DNA of 46,146 nucleotides from Phycisphaeraceae bacterium (GTDB lineage Bacteria > Planctomycetota > Phycisphaerae > Phycisphaerales > Phycisphaeraceae). A program made the translations under genes and the position numbers. Of the stretch, positions 16,506 through 24,781 are shown one piece after another. Location of the stretch: contig JAHQVV010000164.1 of the NCBI GenBank assembly GCA_019634195.1, forward strand, positions 1 to 46,146, given 5' to 3'. Each line of letters begins with the position of its first letter. Within the stretch, counting starts at the first letter, position 1. The notes under the pieces are model-generated. The model saw nothing but the letters and a program-made list of their open reading frames with translations, did not search any database and was not told the DNA's origin.

Positions 16506-17216
16506 TCAGGCAGGGCAGATCGGCTGTTTTTCGTACCAATCCATCTCGCCGGGCAGCCCGCAGTTGGCGAACTCGATGTGGATGACCCGGCGGTGCTTGG
16601 GCGACTTGGCGGTGCTGGAGGCGTGCAGGCAGAGCGGGCGCATGAGCAGCAGGCCGCCGCGCGGAACGAGGCAGACCTGCTCGCCGAACAGCTCTTTGGC
16701 CTCGATGGTTTCGTCGGGGTTGAGCCTGCCGCGGGTGTGGCTCCCTGGCGAGCAGCGGAGCGGCCCGTTGTTGAGCCCGCAGTCGTCGAGGTGGATCCGC
16801 ACGGCCAGCACCTGGCTGAGCACCTCGGCGCTTGCGCGGGTGTGCGGCACGCCGTCTTTCACAGAGGTTGGCCCAAAGCCGGGGTGGTCGACGCGTTCCT
16901 CGATCGCGATGGCCTGATCCTGGTGCCAGCCGACGTGCCAGTTCGAGCCCTTGATCTTGTCGAAGAGGATCGCTCGGACGGCGAAGGCCTCGGGTCCGAG
17001 GATCGCTTCAACGTGCGCCGCGATAACGGGCTTGGTGATTAGCGAACGGGTTAGCGGGACCCGTTCAAACAGGTTTCGCATGCCGTGGCTGGCGGGCCTT
17101 ACTGCCTGAATCGCTCCGATCAGTTCATCGATATGGCGAGTCTCGAGGGCGCGGTCGACCACCGCGAACCCGTCGCCTTGCACTTGGGCGATGGTGTTTT
17201 CGTCTACCCAATTCAT
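16506..17216 (-). CDS. Phytanoyl-CoA dioxygenase (PhyH) family protein
   Basis: This 236-residue non-haem iron, 2-oxoglutarate dioxygenase-like protein has the iron triad visible: WHVGWHQDQAI (His-x-Asp), then RPLCLHASSTA with the distal His. HRRVIHIEF provides the Arg expected to bind 2-oxoglutarate. GPLRCSPGSHTRGRL is a further typical PhyH motif. The family hydroxylates small molecules ranging from fatty acyl chains to amino acids and ectoine; this member's substrate is not predictable. It starts 7 nt after the lpd stop on the same strand with AAGG before the ATG, so it should be co-transcribed with dihydrolipoyl dehydrogenase. Confidence 0.85.
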   Translation of the reverse strand: MNWVDENTIAQVQGDGFAVVDRALETRHIDELIGAIQAVRPASHGMRNLFERVPLTRSLITKPVIAAHVEAILGPEAFAVRAILFDKIKGSNWHVGWHQDQAIAIEERVDHPGFGPTSVKDGVPHTRASAEVLSQVLAVRIHLDDCGLNNGPLRCSPGSHTRGRLNPDETIEAKELFGEQVCLVPRGGLLLMRPLCLHASSTAKSPKHRRVIHIEFANCGLPGEMDWYEKQPICPA

Positions 17217-17223
17217 TTGGGCC

Positions 17224-18675
17224 TTAGAAGTTCAGCGTCCGGTTTTCGGTTGCTAGTGTTGCTTCGTGGACCGCTTCGCTGAGCGTCGGGTGGGCGTGGA
17301 CGGTGTTGATGATTTCTTCTGCCGTGGCTTCGAGGCGTCGTGCCAGGCCCATCTCGGCGATGAGTTCGGTGACGTTTTCGCCGACCATGTGGCAGCCGAG
17401 GACCTCGCCGTGCTGCTTGCCGGTGATCATCTTGACGAAGCCGTCGGTCTCGCCGAGCGCTTGTGCTTTGCCGCTGGCCAGGAAGGGGAAGGTGCCGACG
17501 TTGTAGTCGAGCCCCTGGTCCTTGCAGGCTGCTTCCGTCAGGCCGATCGACGCGACCTGCGGGTGGCAGTAGGTGCAGCCGGGGATGGAGCCGTAGTCCA
17601 TGTCGGGTGCATCGTGGCCGGCCATACGTTCGACGCAGACGACGGCTTCTTCGGACGCGACGTGTGCCAGCCACGGCGGGCCGATGACGTCGCCGACGGC
17701 GTAGATACCTTTGACGGAAGTCTCGTAGGTCGCGCCTTCTTTGCGGTAGTCGACCTTGATGTGGTCTTTGAACAGTTCGACACCGAGTTTCTCGGCGAGC
17801 AGGCCGTTGTATCGCCCGCGGACGCCGATCGCGACGAGGACTTTGTCGGCTTCGATGGTCTCGGTTTTTTCATCGTCGCCGACCTTCGCGATGGTGGCCT
17901 TGACGCCGGCGTTGGTCACTTCGATCGACTTGGTGATGTGGCCGGTCTTGATATTGATGCCTTGTTTCGTAAAGGCTTTCTGCACGGCCTTGGAGGAGTC
18001 GGCGTCTTCGATGGGCATGACACGGTCCTGCATCTCGATGACGGTGCACTCGGTGCCGAAGGCGTTGTAGAAGTAGGCGAACTCCATGCCGATTGCGCCG
18101 CTGCCGACGATGAGCAGCTTCTCGGGCTGATCGGTGAGCGTCATCGCTTGCTTCGCGGCGATGACCTTGTCGCCGTCGAAAGGCGTGCCGGGGAGTTCGC
18201 GGGGCACTGCACCGGTGGCGATCAAGATGTTCTTGGCCTTGAGCGTCGCGGTGGCTTCGCCGGCGTGTTCGGTGTCGTCCTTATCGAAGACCTGGACCTT
18301 GCCGGGGGCGGGGATGTAGGCGTGCCCCTCGAAGTGGGTGATCTTGTTCTTCTTGAAGAGCATGCCAACGCCCTTGTTGAGCTGTGCCGCGACGCCACGC
18401 GATCGGCCGATGACTTTCTCCCAGTTGTGGCTGACGTTCTCGGCGGTGATGCCCCACTTGTCGGCGTCGTGGCTGAGCTTGGAATAGAACTCGGCGCCGG
18501 CGAGCAGGGCCTTGGTCGGGATGCAGCCCCAGTTCAGGCAGACCCCGCCGAGCTTGTCGCGCTCGACGCAGGCGACGTTCATCCCCAGCTGAGCGGCGCG
18601 GATGGCGCCGACGTAGCCGCCGGGGCCGCCGCCGATGACGACGAGATCGAAGGTTTGTTCGTTGTTGTCGGCCAT
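17224..18675 (-). CDS. lpdA: Dihydrolipoyl dehydrogenase (E3)
   Basis: The 483-residue flavoprotein reoxidises dihydrolipoamide of 2-oxoacid dehydrogenase or glycine cleavage complexes with NAD+. The FAD site is FDLVVIGGGPGGYVGAIRAA, the redox disulfide KLGGVCLNWGCIPTKALL. The NAD site is KLLIVGSGAIGMEFAYFYNA, and GIYAVGDVIGPPWLAHVASE is the second FAD motif. The C-terminal VHAHPTLSEAVHEA holds the catalytic His and Glu. The start at 18675 is supported by AAGGAG 6 nt upstream; seven further in-frame codons upstream are unlikely to be translated. A TACAAT box about 38 nt upstream of the ATG (18713-18718, complement) may be the -10. No E1/E2 gene is nearby, so it may serve several complexes. 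Confidence 0.95.
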   Translation of the reverse strand: MADNNEQTFDLVVIGGGPGGYVGAIRAAQLGMNVACVERDKLGGVCLNWGCIPTKALLAGAEFYSKLSHDADKWGITAENVSHNWEKVIGRSRGVAAQLNKGVGMLFKKNKITHFEGHAYIPAPGKVQVFDKDDTEHAGEATATLKAKNILIATGAVPRELPGTPFDGDKVIAAKQAMTLTDQPEKLLIVGSGAIGMEFAYFYNAFGTECTVIEMQDRVMPIEDADSSKAVQKAFTKQGINIKTGHITKSIEVTNAGVKATIAKVGDDEKTETIEADKVLVAIGVRGRYNGLLAEKLGVELFKDHIKVDYRKEGATYETSVKGIYAVGDVIGPPWLAHVASEEAVVCVERMAGHDAPDMDYGSIPGCTYCHPQVASIGLTEAACKDQGLDYNVGTFPFLASGKAQALGETDGFVKMITGKQHGEVLGCHMVGENVTELIAEMGLARRLEATAEEIINTVHAHPTLSEAVHEATLATENRTLNF

Positions 18676-18848
18676 GGCCGGCTCCTTGCGTTTCATCTTG
18701 CGAAAGAGGGGTATTGTAGCGGTTTGGGAGCAGCTCAGCCGTGGGCCGATTTGCCGCAGAGGGCGGGCCTATCTATAAACCATGCCCCAAGAACAGGGGC
18801 GATTGACCAGGCTTTGAGCCAGTAAAAGAACTTTTAACGAGGCATACT

Positions 18849-19940
18849 GTGACCACCGCACTCAAACTCGCCGTCATCCCCGGCGACGGCACCGGACAAG
18901 AAGTAACCGACCAGGCCCTGCGCATCCTGGACGCCGCCGCACCCAAGCACGGCATCACGGTCGATGCGACGCCCTTCGGCTACGGCGGGGAGCACTACCT
19001 CAAGACCGGCGAGGTGATCACCGACGAGCAGGTCGATGAGCTGCGCGGCTTCGACGCGATCATGCTCGGTGCGGTCGGCCACCCGGGCGTGAAGCCCGGC
19101 ATCCTCGAGAAGGGCCTGCTCCTCAAGCTCCGGTTCCAACTGGATCAATACATCAACCTGCGGCCGGTGAAGCTGTACCCGGGTGTCGATACGCCGTTGG
19201 CGGGCAAGACACCCGACGACATCGACTTCGTCTGCGTGCGCGAGAATACGGAAGACCTGTACTGCGGCAACGGCGGACGCGCCAGGGTTGGGACGCCACA
19301 AGAGATCAGCACGCAGGAGATGATCGCGACGCGCTTCGGCGTCGAACGCTGCGTGCGCTACGCGTTCGAGCTCGCCAAGACCCGCACCCGCAAGCACCTC
19401 ACCCTGGTCCATAAGACGAATGTGCTGACCCATTGCGGCGGGACATGGTTCGACACGTTCACCGAGGTTGCCAGTGAGTATCCCGACATCGAAACCGCGT
19501 ACCACCACGTTGATGCGTGCTGCATGTACATGGCGACCAAGCCGGAGGTGTACGACACCATCGTCGTGCCCAACATGTTCGGCGACATTATCACCGACCT
19601 AGGCGCCGCGGTGGCGGGGGGCATGGGCATCGCTGCGTCGGGCAACCTGAACCCGGACCCGAGCGCGAACAGCGTGAGCATGTTCGAGCCGGTGCACGGC
19701 AGCTCGCCGGACATCGCGGGCCAGAACAAGGCCAACCCGCTGGCGGCGATCGACTCGCTGGCGATGCTGCTGCGTGAGACGGGCCGTGTGAAATCACAGG
19801 ACGCGCTGATTGCTGCAGGCGATCAGGTGGCCGCCGCCGTGCAGGCCGTGACGCCCCAATTCACCGGCAAACGCCTGGACCGCAGCGGTTACGGGACGGA
19901 CGAGATCGGCATGATGGTGCTTGATGCGCTGGGTTATTGA
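18849..19940 (+). CDS. leuB: 3-isopropylmalate dehydrogenase
   Basis: The 363-residue beta-decarboxylating dehydrogenase would oxidise 3-isopropylmalate with NAD+ in leucine synthesis. Motifs are LAVIPGDGTGQEVTDQ, RFQLDQYINLRPVKLYPGVD, DFVCVRENTEDLYCGNGGRA, THCGGTWFDT, PNMFGDIITDLGAAVAGGMG and FEPVHGSSPDIAGQNKANPL. The block LKLRFQLDQYINLRP and the GNGG segment resemble actinobacterial LeuB, from memory of that family. Related isocitrate or tartrate dehydrogenases are less likely but not excluded. The start is GTG, with GAGG 6 nt upstream. It is divergent from lpdA and is not in a leu operon here. A small GC hairpin (18784-18800) lies in the leader. Confidence 0.88.
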   Translation: MTTALKLAVIPGDGTGQEVTDQALRILDAAAPKHGITVDATPFGYGGEHYLKTGEVITDEQVDELRGFDAIMLGAVGHPGVKPGILEKGLLLKLRFQLDQYINLRPVKLYPGVDTPLAGKTPDDIDFVCVRENTEDLYCGNGGRARVGTPQEISTQEMIATRFGVERCVRYAFELAKTRTRKHLTLVHKTNVLTHCGGTWFDTFTEVASEYPDIETAYHHVDACCMYMATKPEVYDTIVVPNMFGDIITDLGAAVAGGMGIAASGNLNPDPSANSVSMFEPVHGSSPDIAGQNKANPLAAIDSLAMLLRETGRVKSQDALIAAGDQVAAAVQAVTPQFTGKRLDRSGYGTDEIGMMVLDALGY

Positions 19941-20012
19941 TCCGAGCTCGAAGCGTCAGCGAGTGACCCGAATTGGAGTTGTACGGTCACTCGCTGACGC
20001 TTCGTGCTCGGA
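19941..20012. repeat. Two-arm inverted repeat (family F)
   Basis: The left arm (19941-19968, TCCGAGCTCGAAGCGTCAGC then GAGTGACC) and the right arm (19985-20012) are reverse complements over 28 bp with one mismatch, around a 16-nt spacer. The element starts at the base right after the leuB TGA and ends 9 nt before the stop of the convergent DUF389 gene. A bidirectional transcription end is plausible. Confidence 0.88.
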
Positions 20013-20021
20013 CAAACCGGG

Positions 20022-21941
20022 TCACTCCGAAGATGATGTTGTAAGCTCGGTTTTGATGAGTACCCGGCACGGCTGGTCGGTGAAGCCTTCAATGACCTGG
20101 TCGAGTTCGACACCGAGTAGCGATGTGTTGGCGTTTTCTTTTGCTGTGATGATGACGGTGTAGTGCGGCACCGCGTCCTTGCCGGGCTTCTTCTCGATCG
20201 TGCTGAGGCTGACACCCTCGCGTTCGTCGACGACTTCCTGGATCTCGGCCATCAGGTCCTCGTTGATGTCCGGCTTGGGCAGCGAGTCGTAGAGGAAGTA
20301 GATCAGCGGGATGGACAGGATCACCGCGCCGACGGTCAGGCCCATGATGGCGTGGCGGGTCCATCGTTTTTCGCGCGCGTGCAGGTGCTGGGCCTGCATG
20401 CCGACGGCGAAGAGCGCGGCGGCGGCGCCGAGGACGATGGCGATGATGTTGGTGAAGAAGAGCATCGCCGCGCCGGCGGAGGTGACCAGGTCGCCGTGCG
20501 CGAGCGCGACGCCGGAGGTCGCGATGGGCGGGACGAGGGCGGCGGCGATGGCAACACCCGGCAGCGCGCCTAAAAGGTTCGGGCGTGCGGTCGCGTATGC
20601 CGCGGCGATGCCGGAGATCAGTGCGACGGCCAGGTCCAGCGCGTTGGGCTTGCCCCGGCTGAGCATCTCGCCGGTGAGGCCCGCGTGCGGGATGATCATG
20701 CCCATCAGCATCGCCAGCAGCAGCGCGACCAGGAACCCCAGCAGCACGGACTTGCTGGCATTGCGCATCAAGAACCCGTTGCCCTGCACGACGGCCAGGC
20801 CGCAGCCGATCAGCGGCGTCATCAGCGGCGCGACGAGCATCGCGCCGATCACCACGGCGGTAGAGTTCTGCATCAGCCCGAGCGTCGCGATCGCGGTGGA
20901 CAGGCAGATCAGCGCGATGAAGTCGACGTTCCACTGGCTGGCGTTCTGCACCCGCTCGACGAGGGACACGCGGTCCTCGCGTTCGAGCTGCGGGATGCCG
21001 CGGCTAAAGAGCTGGCGGACGCGCTCGGCGGTGGCGGTCATCAGCGGCTTGGGCTGGCGGACGACCCCGAGCGTCAGGCCCGTCTCGTCGTTGAGCACCT
21101 CGTTGGGGATCATCGAGAACAGGGCCTTGCGGGCGTGCCACTGGTTCGCCGCGCCGATGAGGACCAGTTCGTAAGACCCTCGCTCGACGGTGCGCGACAG
21201 GCCCTTGCGGAAGTCCTTAGCGATCTCGACGACCGGCCGGACCTTGTGCTCGCTGGGCTTGTCGCCGACCGCGCGCTTGATCGCCTTGTCCAGCAGTCTT
21301 CGGCCGACCATTTCGGCTTCGGGGCCGATGGCTGGCTCGATGTACAGCGCGTCGACCCCCGCGGGCCCGGCCTCGTCGATCGCGCAGGTCGGGTCGGGCA
21401 GCTGCGTGATCTTGCTGGCCAGCTTGATCGCCTCGGTCGCGTGCGGCCCGCCAGACGTCGGGACCAGGATGCGCTGGCAGCGAGCGCCGGTCGTCTCCAA
21501 CCCCAGCCGGAGCAGCAGCACCATGCACGCCGCCTCGCGGAACAGCTTCACCGGCAGGGCTTCTTCGTCACCCTTTGCTTTCGCGTGCTTGGCGAGGACC
21601 AGCAGCTTCGTGCCGTGCTCGGCGATCGCTGCCAACAGCGCGTCACCCACCGCGTCGCCGCTGGTCTTCACCGCGAGGACCTCGACCTTCGGGCACGGCT
21701 CCGGCTCGTCGTCGGGGTGGTCCTCGGCCTCGACGTGCGCCGCGGCCATGCGCGCGTGGCTGTCGGTGTAGTCGCTCACCGCTGCACGGACGGAGGGGAG
21801 TGGCTCGGCGTCCTCGGCCGCGTCCTTGCTTATGGGCAATAGGGCGACGATGTCCTCGCCGCGCGCCCGCGCGCACTGCCACGCCCAGCCGACCATCGCC
21901 GACGCCTCGGACTGACTCGTTATCACGACCGCCACCGCCAT
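20022..21941 (-). CDS. Membrane protein: UspA-like N-terminal region fused to DUF389 domain
   Basis: The 639-residue product has two cytosolic universal-stress-protein-like regions. The first (1-150) starts MAVAVVITSQSEASAM; the second (about 155-320) contains CQRILVPTSGGPHATEAIKL and YELVLIGAANQWHA. A linker and a membrane domain (about 370-560) of the DUF389/TIGR00341 family follow, with LICLSTAIATLGLMQNSTAV, VIGAMLVAPLMTPLIGCGLA, PGVAIAAALVPPIATSGVAL and a further long hydrophobic helix. A soluble C-terminal domain ends it. DUF389 has no agreed function; stress sensing tied to a membrane domain is an inference. The start at 21941 lies 20 nt after the Lgt-like stop and matches the family start; a much longer in-frame extension overlaps that gene and is rejected. 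Confidence 0.84.
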   Translation of the reverse strand: MAVAVVITSQSEASAMVGWAWQCARARGEDIVALLPISKDAAEDAEPLPSVRAAVSDYTDSHARMAAAHVEAEDHPDDEPEPCPKVEVLAVKTSGDAVGDALLAAIAEHGTKLLVLAKHAKAKGDEEALPVKLFREAACMVLLLRLGLETTGARCQRILVPTSGGPHATEAIKLASKITQLPDPTCAIDEAGPAGVDALYIEPAIGPEAEMVGRRLLDKAIKRAVGDKPSEHKVRPVVEIAKDFRKGLSRTVERGSYELVLIGAANQWHARKALFSMIPNEVLNDETGLTLGVVRQPKPLMTATAERVRQLFSRGIPQLEREDRVSLVERVQNASQWNVDFIALICLSTAIATLGLMQNSTAVVIGAMLVAPLMTPLIGCGLAVVQGNGFLMRNASKSVLLGFLVALLLAMLMGMIIPHAGLTGEMLSRGKPNALDLAVALISGIAAAYATARPNLLGALPGVAIAAALVPPIATSGVALAHGDLVTSAGAAMLFFTNIIAIVLGAAAALFAVGMQAQHLHAREKRWTRHAIMGLTVGAVILSIPLIYFLYDSLPKPDINEDLMAEIQEVVDEREGVSLSTIEKKPGKDAVPHYTVIITAKENANTSLLGVELDQVIEGFTDQPCRVLIKTELTTSSSE

Positions 21942-21961
21942 GGGGATAGGGTAACGCGCGA

Positions 21962-22693
21962 TCAGGCGGCTGGCGGTGTCTTTGGCGTTGTCGGCGCTGC
22001 TGCGCGCTGTGCATAGCGAATAAAGCCCAGCGCGATCATCGCGATGGCCAGCAGTTGATAGCCCGTCAAGCCGGCGATTAGTGTCGGCGTGTCGCGGATG
22101 AATTCGTGCACGAAGCGGAACATGCCGTAGGCGATGAGGTAGAGGTGGAAGAGCTGGCCGGGCTGGAGGCGTTTGCGGACCATGATGGCGGAGACTGTCA
22201 AGGCGATTACGTTGAACAGCAGTTCGGTGATCGCGGCGGGGTAGTAGCTGCCGGTCGCGTCGGCGGATGCCCACCACGCGGGCTCGCAGGCGACGCCCTT
22301 GCAGCAGCCGTGCATCAGGCAGCCGATGCGCCCGAGGATGAGCCCGGCCGGGACCGCGAGCGCGAAGGTATCGCCGGTCGGCTGGTGGTAGCCGATGATT
22401 TTTTTACCGATCTCGACGCCCGCGTACCCGCCGAGCAGTGCGCCGGTGACGGTCTTGCCGACCAGCAGCTGCTGCCAGAACGTGCCGCGGTTCCAGATCG
22501 CTGGCCCCTCGGCAAAGAGGTAGCCGAGCTTCGCGCCGACGACCAGGCCGACGACCCCGCCGGCCAGCGCGACGGTGAGTTCAGGCCGGCCGTTCATGCG
22601 CTTGATCCAGAGCAGACCGCCGACGACAAAGCCGACGACGAGCATCATCCCGTAGCCCGGGCTCCAGAAGATGTGGCTGCTGCTTGCGATCAT
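21962..22693 (-). CDS. Prolipoprotein diacylglyceryl transferase (Lgt) family protein, divergent
   Basis: This 243-residue polytopic protein has about seven membrane segments. It begins HIFWSPGYGMMLVVGFVVGG and contains VAGLILGRIGCLMHGCCKGV-like Lgt-position residues: GRIGCLMHGCCKGVACEPAW at about 138-158. YYPAAITELLFNV and LFHLYLIAYGMFRFVHEFIR follow. The latter is the typical Lgt C-terminal block with the conserved Arg. Genuine Lgt has an Asn-rich loop (GRxGNFxNxExxG) where this protein has three cysteines, so it is Lgt-family but may not be the housekeeping Lgt. It could modify proteins or lipids with diacylglyceryl groups. The start at 22693 is chosen because upstream codons run through a repeat. 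It is followed closely by the UspA-DUF389 gene. Confidence 0.78.
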   Translation of the reverse strand: MIASSSHIFWSPGYGMMLVVGFVVGGLLWIKRMNGRPELTVALAGGVVGLVVGAKLGYLFAEGPAIWNRGTFWQQLLVGKTVTGALLGGYAGVEIGKKIIGYHQPTGDTFALAVPAGLILGRIGCLMHGCCKGVACEPAWWASADATGSYYPAAITELLFNVIALTVSAIMVRKRLQPGQLFHLYLIAYGMFRFVHEFIRDTPTLIAGLTGYQLLAIAMIALGFIRYAQRAAAPTTPKTPPAA

Positions 22694-22720
22694 GGCTTGG
22701 TGTATGGGATGAATGGCTTG

Positions 22721-22867
22721 TGGCTCGGGCTCCTTCTCCCTTTCAAGGAGAAGGCCGGGGATGAGGGTGGGGCGTGTAACAAACCAAGGCTTGTTCATTA
22801 TTCCGTTGTCTGCATGACGCTGGACCCTCACCCCAACCCTCTCCCTGGAAGGGAGAGGGAGTCGAGG
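22721..22867 (+). repeat. Long nested inverted repeat (family C, copy 1)
   Basis: About 147 bp lie between the radical SAM and Lgt-like genes. The left arm (22732-22772, CCTTCTCCCTTTCAAGGAGA...) and the right arm (22825-22859, CCCTCACCCCAACCCTCTCC...) are imperfect reverse complements over about 35 bp. Each arm holds its own hairpin, such as CCTCTCCCTGGAAGGGAGAGG. The second copy, in the same orientation, is at 37666-37803. The arrangement is MITE-like, but no target-site duplication is clear. Confidence 0.82.
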
Positions 22868-22875
22868 CAATCGCT

Positions 22876-24255
22876 TTACCGCATCGCGTAGTGCCGGCAG
22901 AACGATTCGAGCGAGCCGCCCTCGCCGACGACGTGTACGCAGCAGCGGTCGATGCGGTGCTGATCGTATGTCCACGCGTCCATGAACGGCTTGATGAACA
23001 GGCGCAACACATCGTCAGGCCCGATCTCCAATTGCTTGAGCACCTCGCCCAGCGGCTCGCTCTCGCAACCACACTTGCTCAGGTCTTCGAGGTTGAAATC
23101 GATCCGGTCTTTCAGGAAGCCCTGCATCGATTTGAAGTCAACGAGGCGCGAGACGGGCAGGGCCGTGTCGCCGCGGCGGAGCAGGTAGCCGACGGTGTGG
23201 CAGTTCGGGTCGCCGCAGGGCAGGGGTGTGAAGTCGTTTTCGCTGAGCAGGTGGTTGGATTGATCGATCAGCCCGAGGGCGATGTCCGCGACGGAGAGGC
23301 GCTGTGTCGGCGGGTGTTGCTTGTGTTCGGGCGTTGTTGATGCGCTGCCGTTGACCGTGAGGTTGACGCCCTCGTACGCCCGGCCGGAGCCGAACATCGG
23401 CTGGAAGGTGATGCCGCGGATCGCGGGGTGTTTGATCGCCAGGCGAAGTGTTTCGCCGAGCTGATCGGCGTTGTGCCCGTCTACGGTCATCGCGAGCGTG
23501 ACGGGGATGCCCAGATCTCCGCAGCGATCGAGCACGCGCGAGCGTAGCGCGCGGAGGTCTTTGCCGCGAAGTTCGATCTGGCCGGCTTCCTGCGGGCCGT
23601 CGTACTGCAGGTAGACCTCGAACTTTTTCAGGTCGCGGCGGAGCTCGCCGAGCTGCTCAACGAACCCGGGTTCGGCGGCGAGGCGCACGCCGTTGGTGTT
23701 CAGCAGCACGTAGCCGATGTCGCTGTGCTGTAGCGCCCAGCGCATCACGTCAAAGAACCGGGGGTGGATGGTGGGCTCGCCGCCGGACAGCTGGAGGATG
23801 TCGATCATGCCCTTGCGGTCGATGACGGACTGGATGCGCTGCTGGATGTCTTCGACCGGCAGGGCGGTGGCGTCGCTTTCCTGCGGGCTGTCGGCGTAGC
23901 AGGTCGGGCAACTGAGGTTGCAGCTCTCGACGATCTCGATCAGCGCGATGCAGGTGGAGCTGTGCTCGACGATGCCCGCGTTGTGGCCAACTGGGGCCGG
24001 TGTGCAGCACGCGCCGGCCGAGCAGTTGCAGCCGGTGGTTGGTTGCGTGTCCGCGCCGTGGGAGAGGTGGTAGAAGCGGTCGTCGGTGGAAAGGGTGGCC
24101 TCGAAGTGGCCGTGCGCAGCGCAGTGTTTTTTCATGACGACTTGTTTGCCGCGCTGGACAACCTCGGCGTCGATCTGTTCTTTGCAGACCGGGCACAGGC
24201 TGGTGGTGTGCTTGAGGTGCCGGTCGGCCGAGGTGTCGAGGGTGGTCAGTTGCAT
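22876..24255 (-). CDS. Radical SAM protein resembling archaeal tetraether lipid synthase (Tes/MJ0619 group)
   Basis: This 459-residue protein has a Cys-rich N-terminal module (SLCPVCKEQIDAEVVQ, KKHCAAHGHFE), then GCNCSAGACC and STCIALIEIVESCNLSCPTC carrying the CxxxCxxC cluster that binds SAM-cleaving Fe-S. DILQLSGGEPTIHPRFFDV is the radical SAM GGEP motif. The C-terminal region keeps further Cys groups seen in the archaeal family: LPCGDPNCHTVGYLL, CGCESEP, and the final RCCVHVVGEGGSLESFCRHY. This overall pattern matches the MJ0619 group, one archaeal member of which joins lipid tails into tetraethers. Whether this bacterial member does lipid C-C coupling is unknown. The start at 24255 has GGGAA upstream. 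It lies 17 nt after the zinc-ribbon membrane gene, so they form an operon. Confidence 0.8.
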   Translation of the reverse strand: MQLTTLDTSADRHLKHTTSLCPVCKEQIDAEVVQRGKQVVMKKHCAAHGHFEATLSTDDRFYHLSHGADTQPTTGCNCSAGACCTPAPVGHNAGIVEHSSTCIALIEIVESCNLSCPTCYADSPQESDATALPVEDIQQRIQSVIDRKGMIDILQLSGGEPTIHPRFFDVMRWALQHSDIGYVLLNTNGVRLAAEPGFVEQLGELRRDLKKFEVYLQYDGPQEAGQIELRGKDLRALRSRVLDRCGDLGIPVTLAMTVDGHNADQLGETLRLAIKHPAIRGITFQPMFGSGRAYEGVNLTVNGSASTTPEHKQHPPTQRLSVADIALGLIDQSNHLLSENDFTPLPCGDPNCHTVGYLLRRGDTALPVSRLVDFKSMQGFLKDRIDFNLEDLSKCGCESEPLGEVLKQLEIGPDDVLRLFIKPFMDAWTYDQHRIDRCCVHVVGEGGSLESFCRHYAMR

Positions 24256-24272
24256 GGTTGTTTCCCGGAAGG

Positions 24273-24755
24273 TCAATGGAAGTTGAGTGAGTTGAGCGCG
24301 ATCGCGCACCCGCCGAACGCGGCGAAGCCCATCAGCGCCGCCTGTGCGAGCCAGAGCACGACGCCCGCCCCGGCGTACTGGTCGCGCTTGCCCGCGCTGC
24401 CCGGCTTGGGGTGGTGGTAAGCCATTCGCTTGCAAACCGAGCCGGTTTTGATCACGGTCACCGGCAGCAGGATCAGGATCGCCAGCGGCATGGTGATCAG
24501 GCTGAGCATCGGGACGATCGAGCAGACGAAGACCACGATCCCCGGCCAGAGGATGTGCCAAACGACTTCGCCCGAGCTGATCGGCGGGGGGACCGGCTTG
24601 CGCGACAACAGGTCGGCGACAAAGCTCTCGCCACACTCGGGGCAGGTCGATCGCCGGCCGGGGTCCCAGTCGGAGGTCGGCCCAACGTTGTAGCCACAGC
24701 GCGGGCAGTCCAGCCGGGGGGCGTCGGGGTCGGGATGGTTGTTTAGGGTGTTCAC
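24273..24755 (-). CDS. Small zinc-ribbon membrane protein
   Basis: The 160-residue product has an N-terminal double CxxC zinc ribbon: LDCPRCGYNV, then STCPECGESFV at about 15-48. Two clustered membrane segments follow (about 66-105, WHILWPGIVVFVCSIVPMLS, LAILILLPVTVI), and a further segment ends it (about 130-155). The zinc ribbon plus hydrophobic core is common in planctomycete membrane proteins of unknown function. It starts with GTG and is preceded by a good promoter, so it heads the operon with the radical SAM protein. No function can be assigned; a scaffold or regulator of the membrane partner is speculation. Confidence 0.72.
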   Translation of the reverse strand: MNTLNNHPDPDAPRLDCPRCGYNVGPTSDWDPGRRSTCPECGESFVADLLSRKPVPPPISSGEVVWHILWPGIVVFVCSIVPMLSLITMPLAILILLPVTVIKTGSVCKRMAYHHPKPGSAGKRDQYAGAGVVLWLAQAALMGFAAFGGCAIALNSLNFH

Positions 24756-24765
24756 GGTTATTTAA

Positions 24766-24781
24766 GTAAGCATAAACTTAC
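24766..24781. promoter_or_regulatory. Operator-like inverted repeat over promoter -10
   Basis: GTAAG-CATAAA-CTTAC is a perfect 5-bp inverted repeat with a 6-nt spacer. Its end overlaps the -10 box of the minus-strand promoter at 24780-24807. A repressor site is an inference from position alone. Confidence 0.35.

Noticed and set aside
17266-18825. 519-residue open frame antisense to dihydrolipoyl dehydrogenase
   Set aside because: GC-rich codon bias creates long shadows; the opposite strand carries all FAD/NAD and redox motifs.
21942-22277. N-terminal extension of the UspA-DUF389 protein
   Set aside because: It lies within the Lgt-like coding region and is Arg/Pro/His-rich; the start at 21941 matches the protein.
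22694-22975. N-terminal extension of the Lgt-like protein
   Set aside because: It is translated from the family C repeat and the end of the radical SAM gene.
24256-24636. N-terminal extension of the radical SAM protein
   Set aside because: It overlaps the zinc-ribbon gene and has an Arg/Pro-rich, non-homologous sequence.
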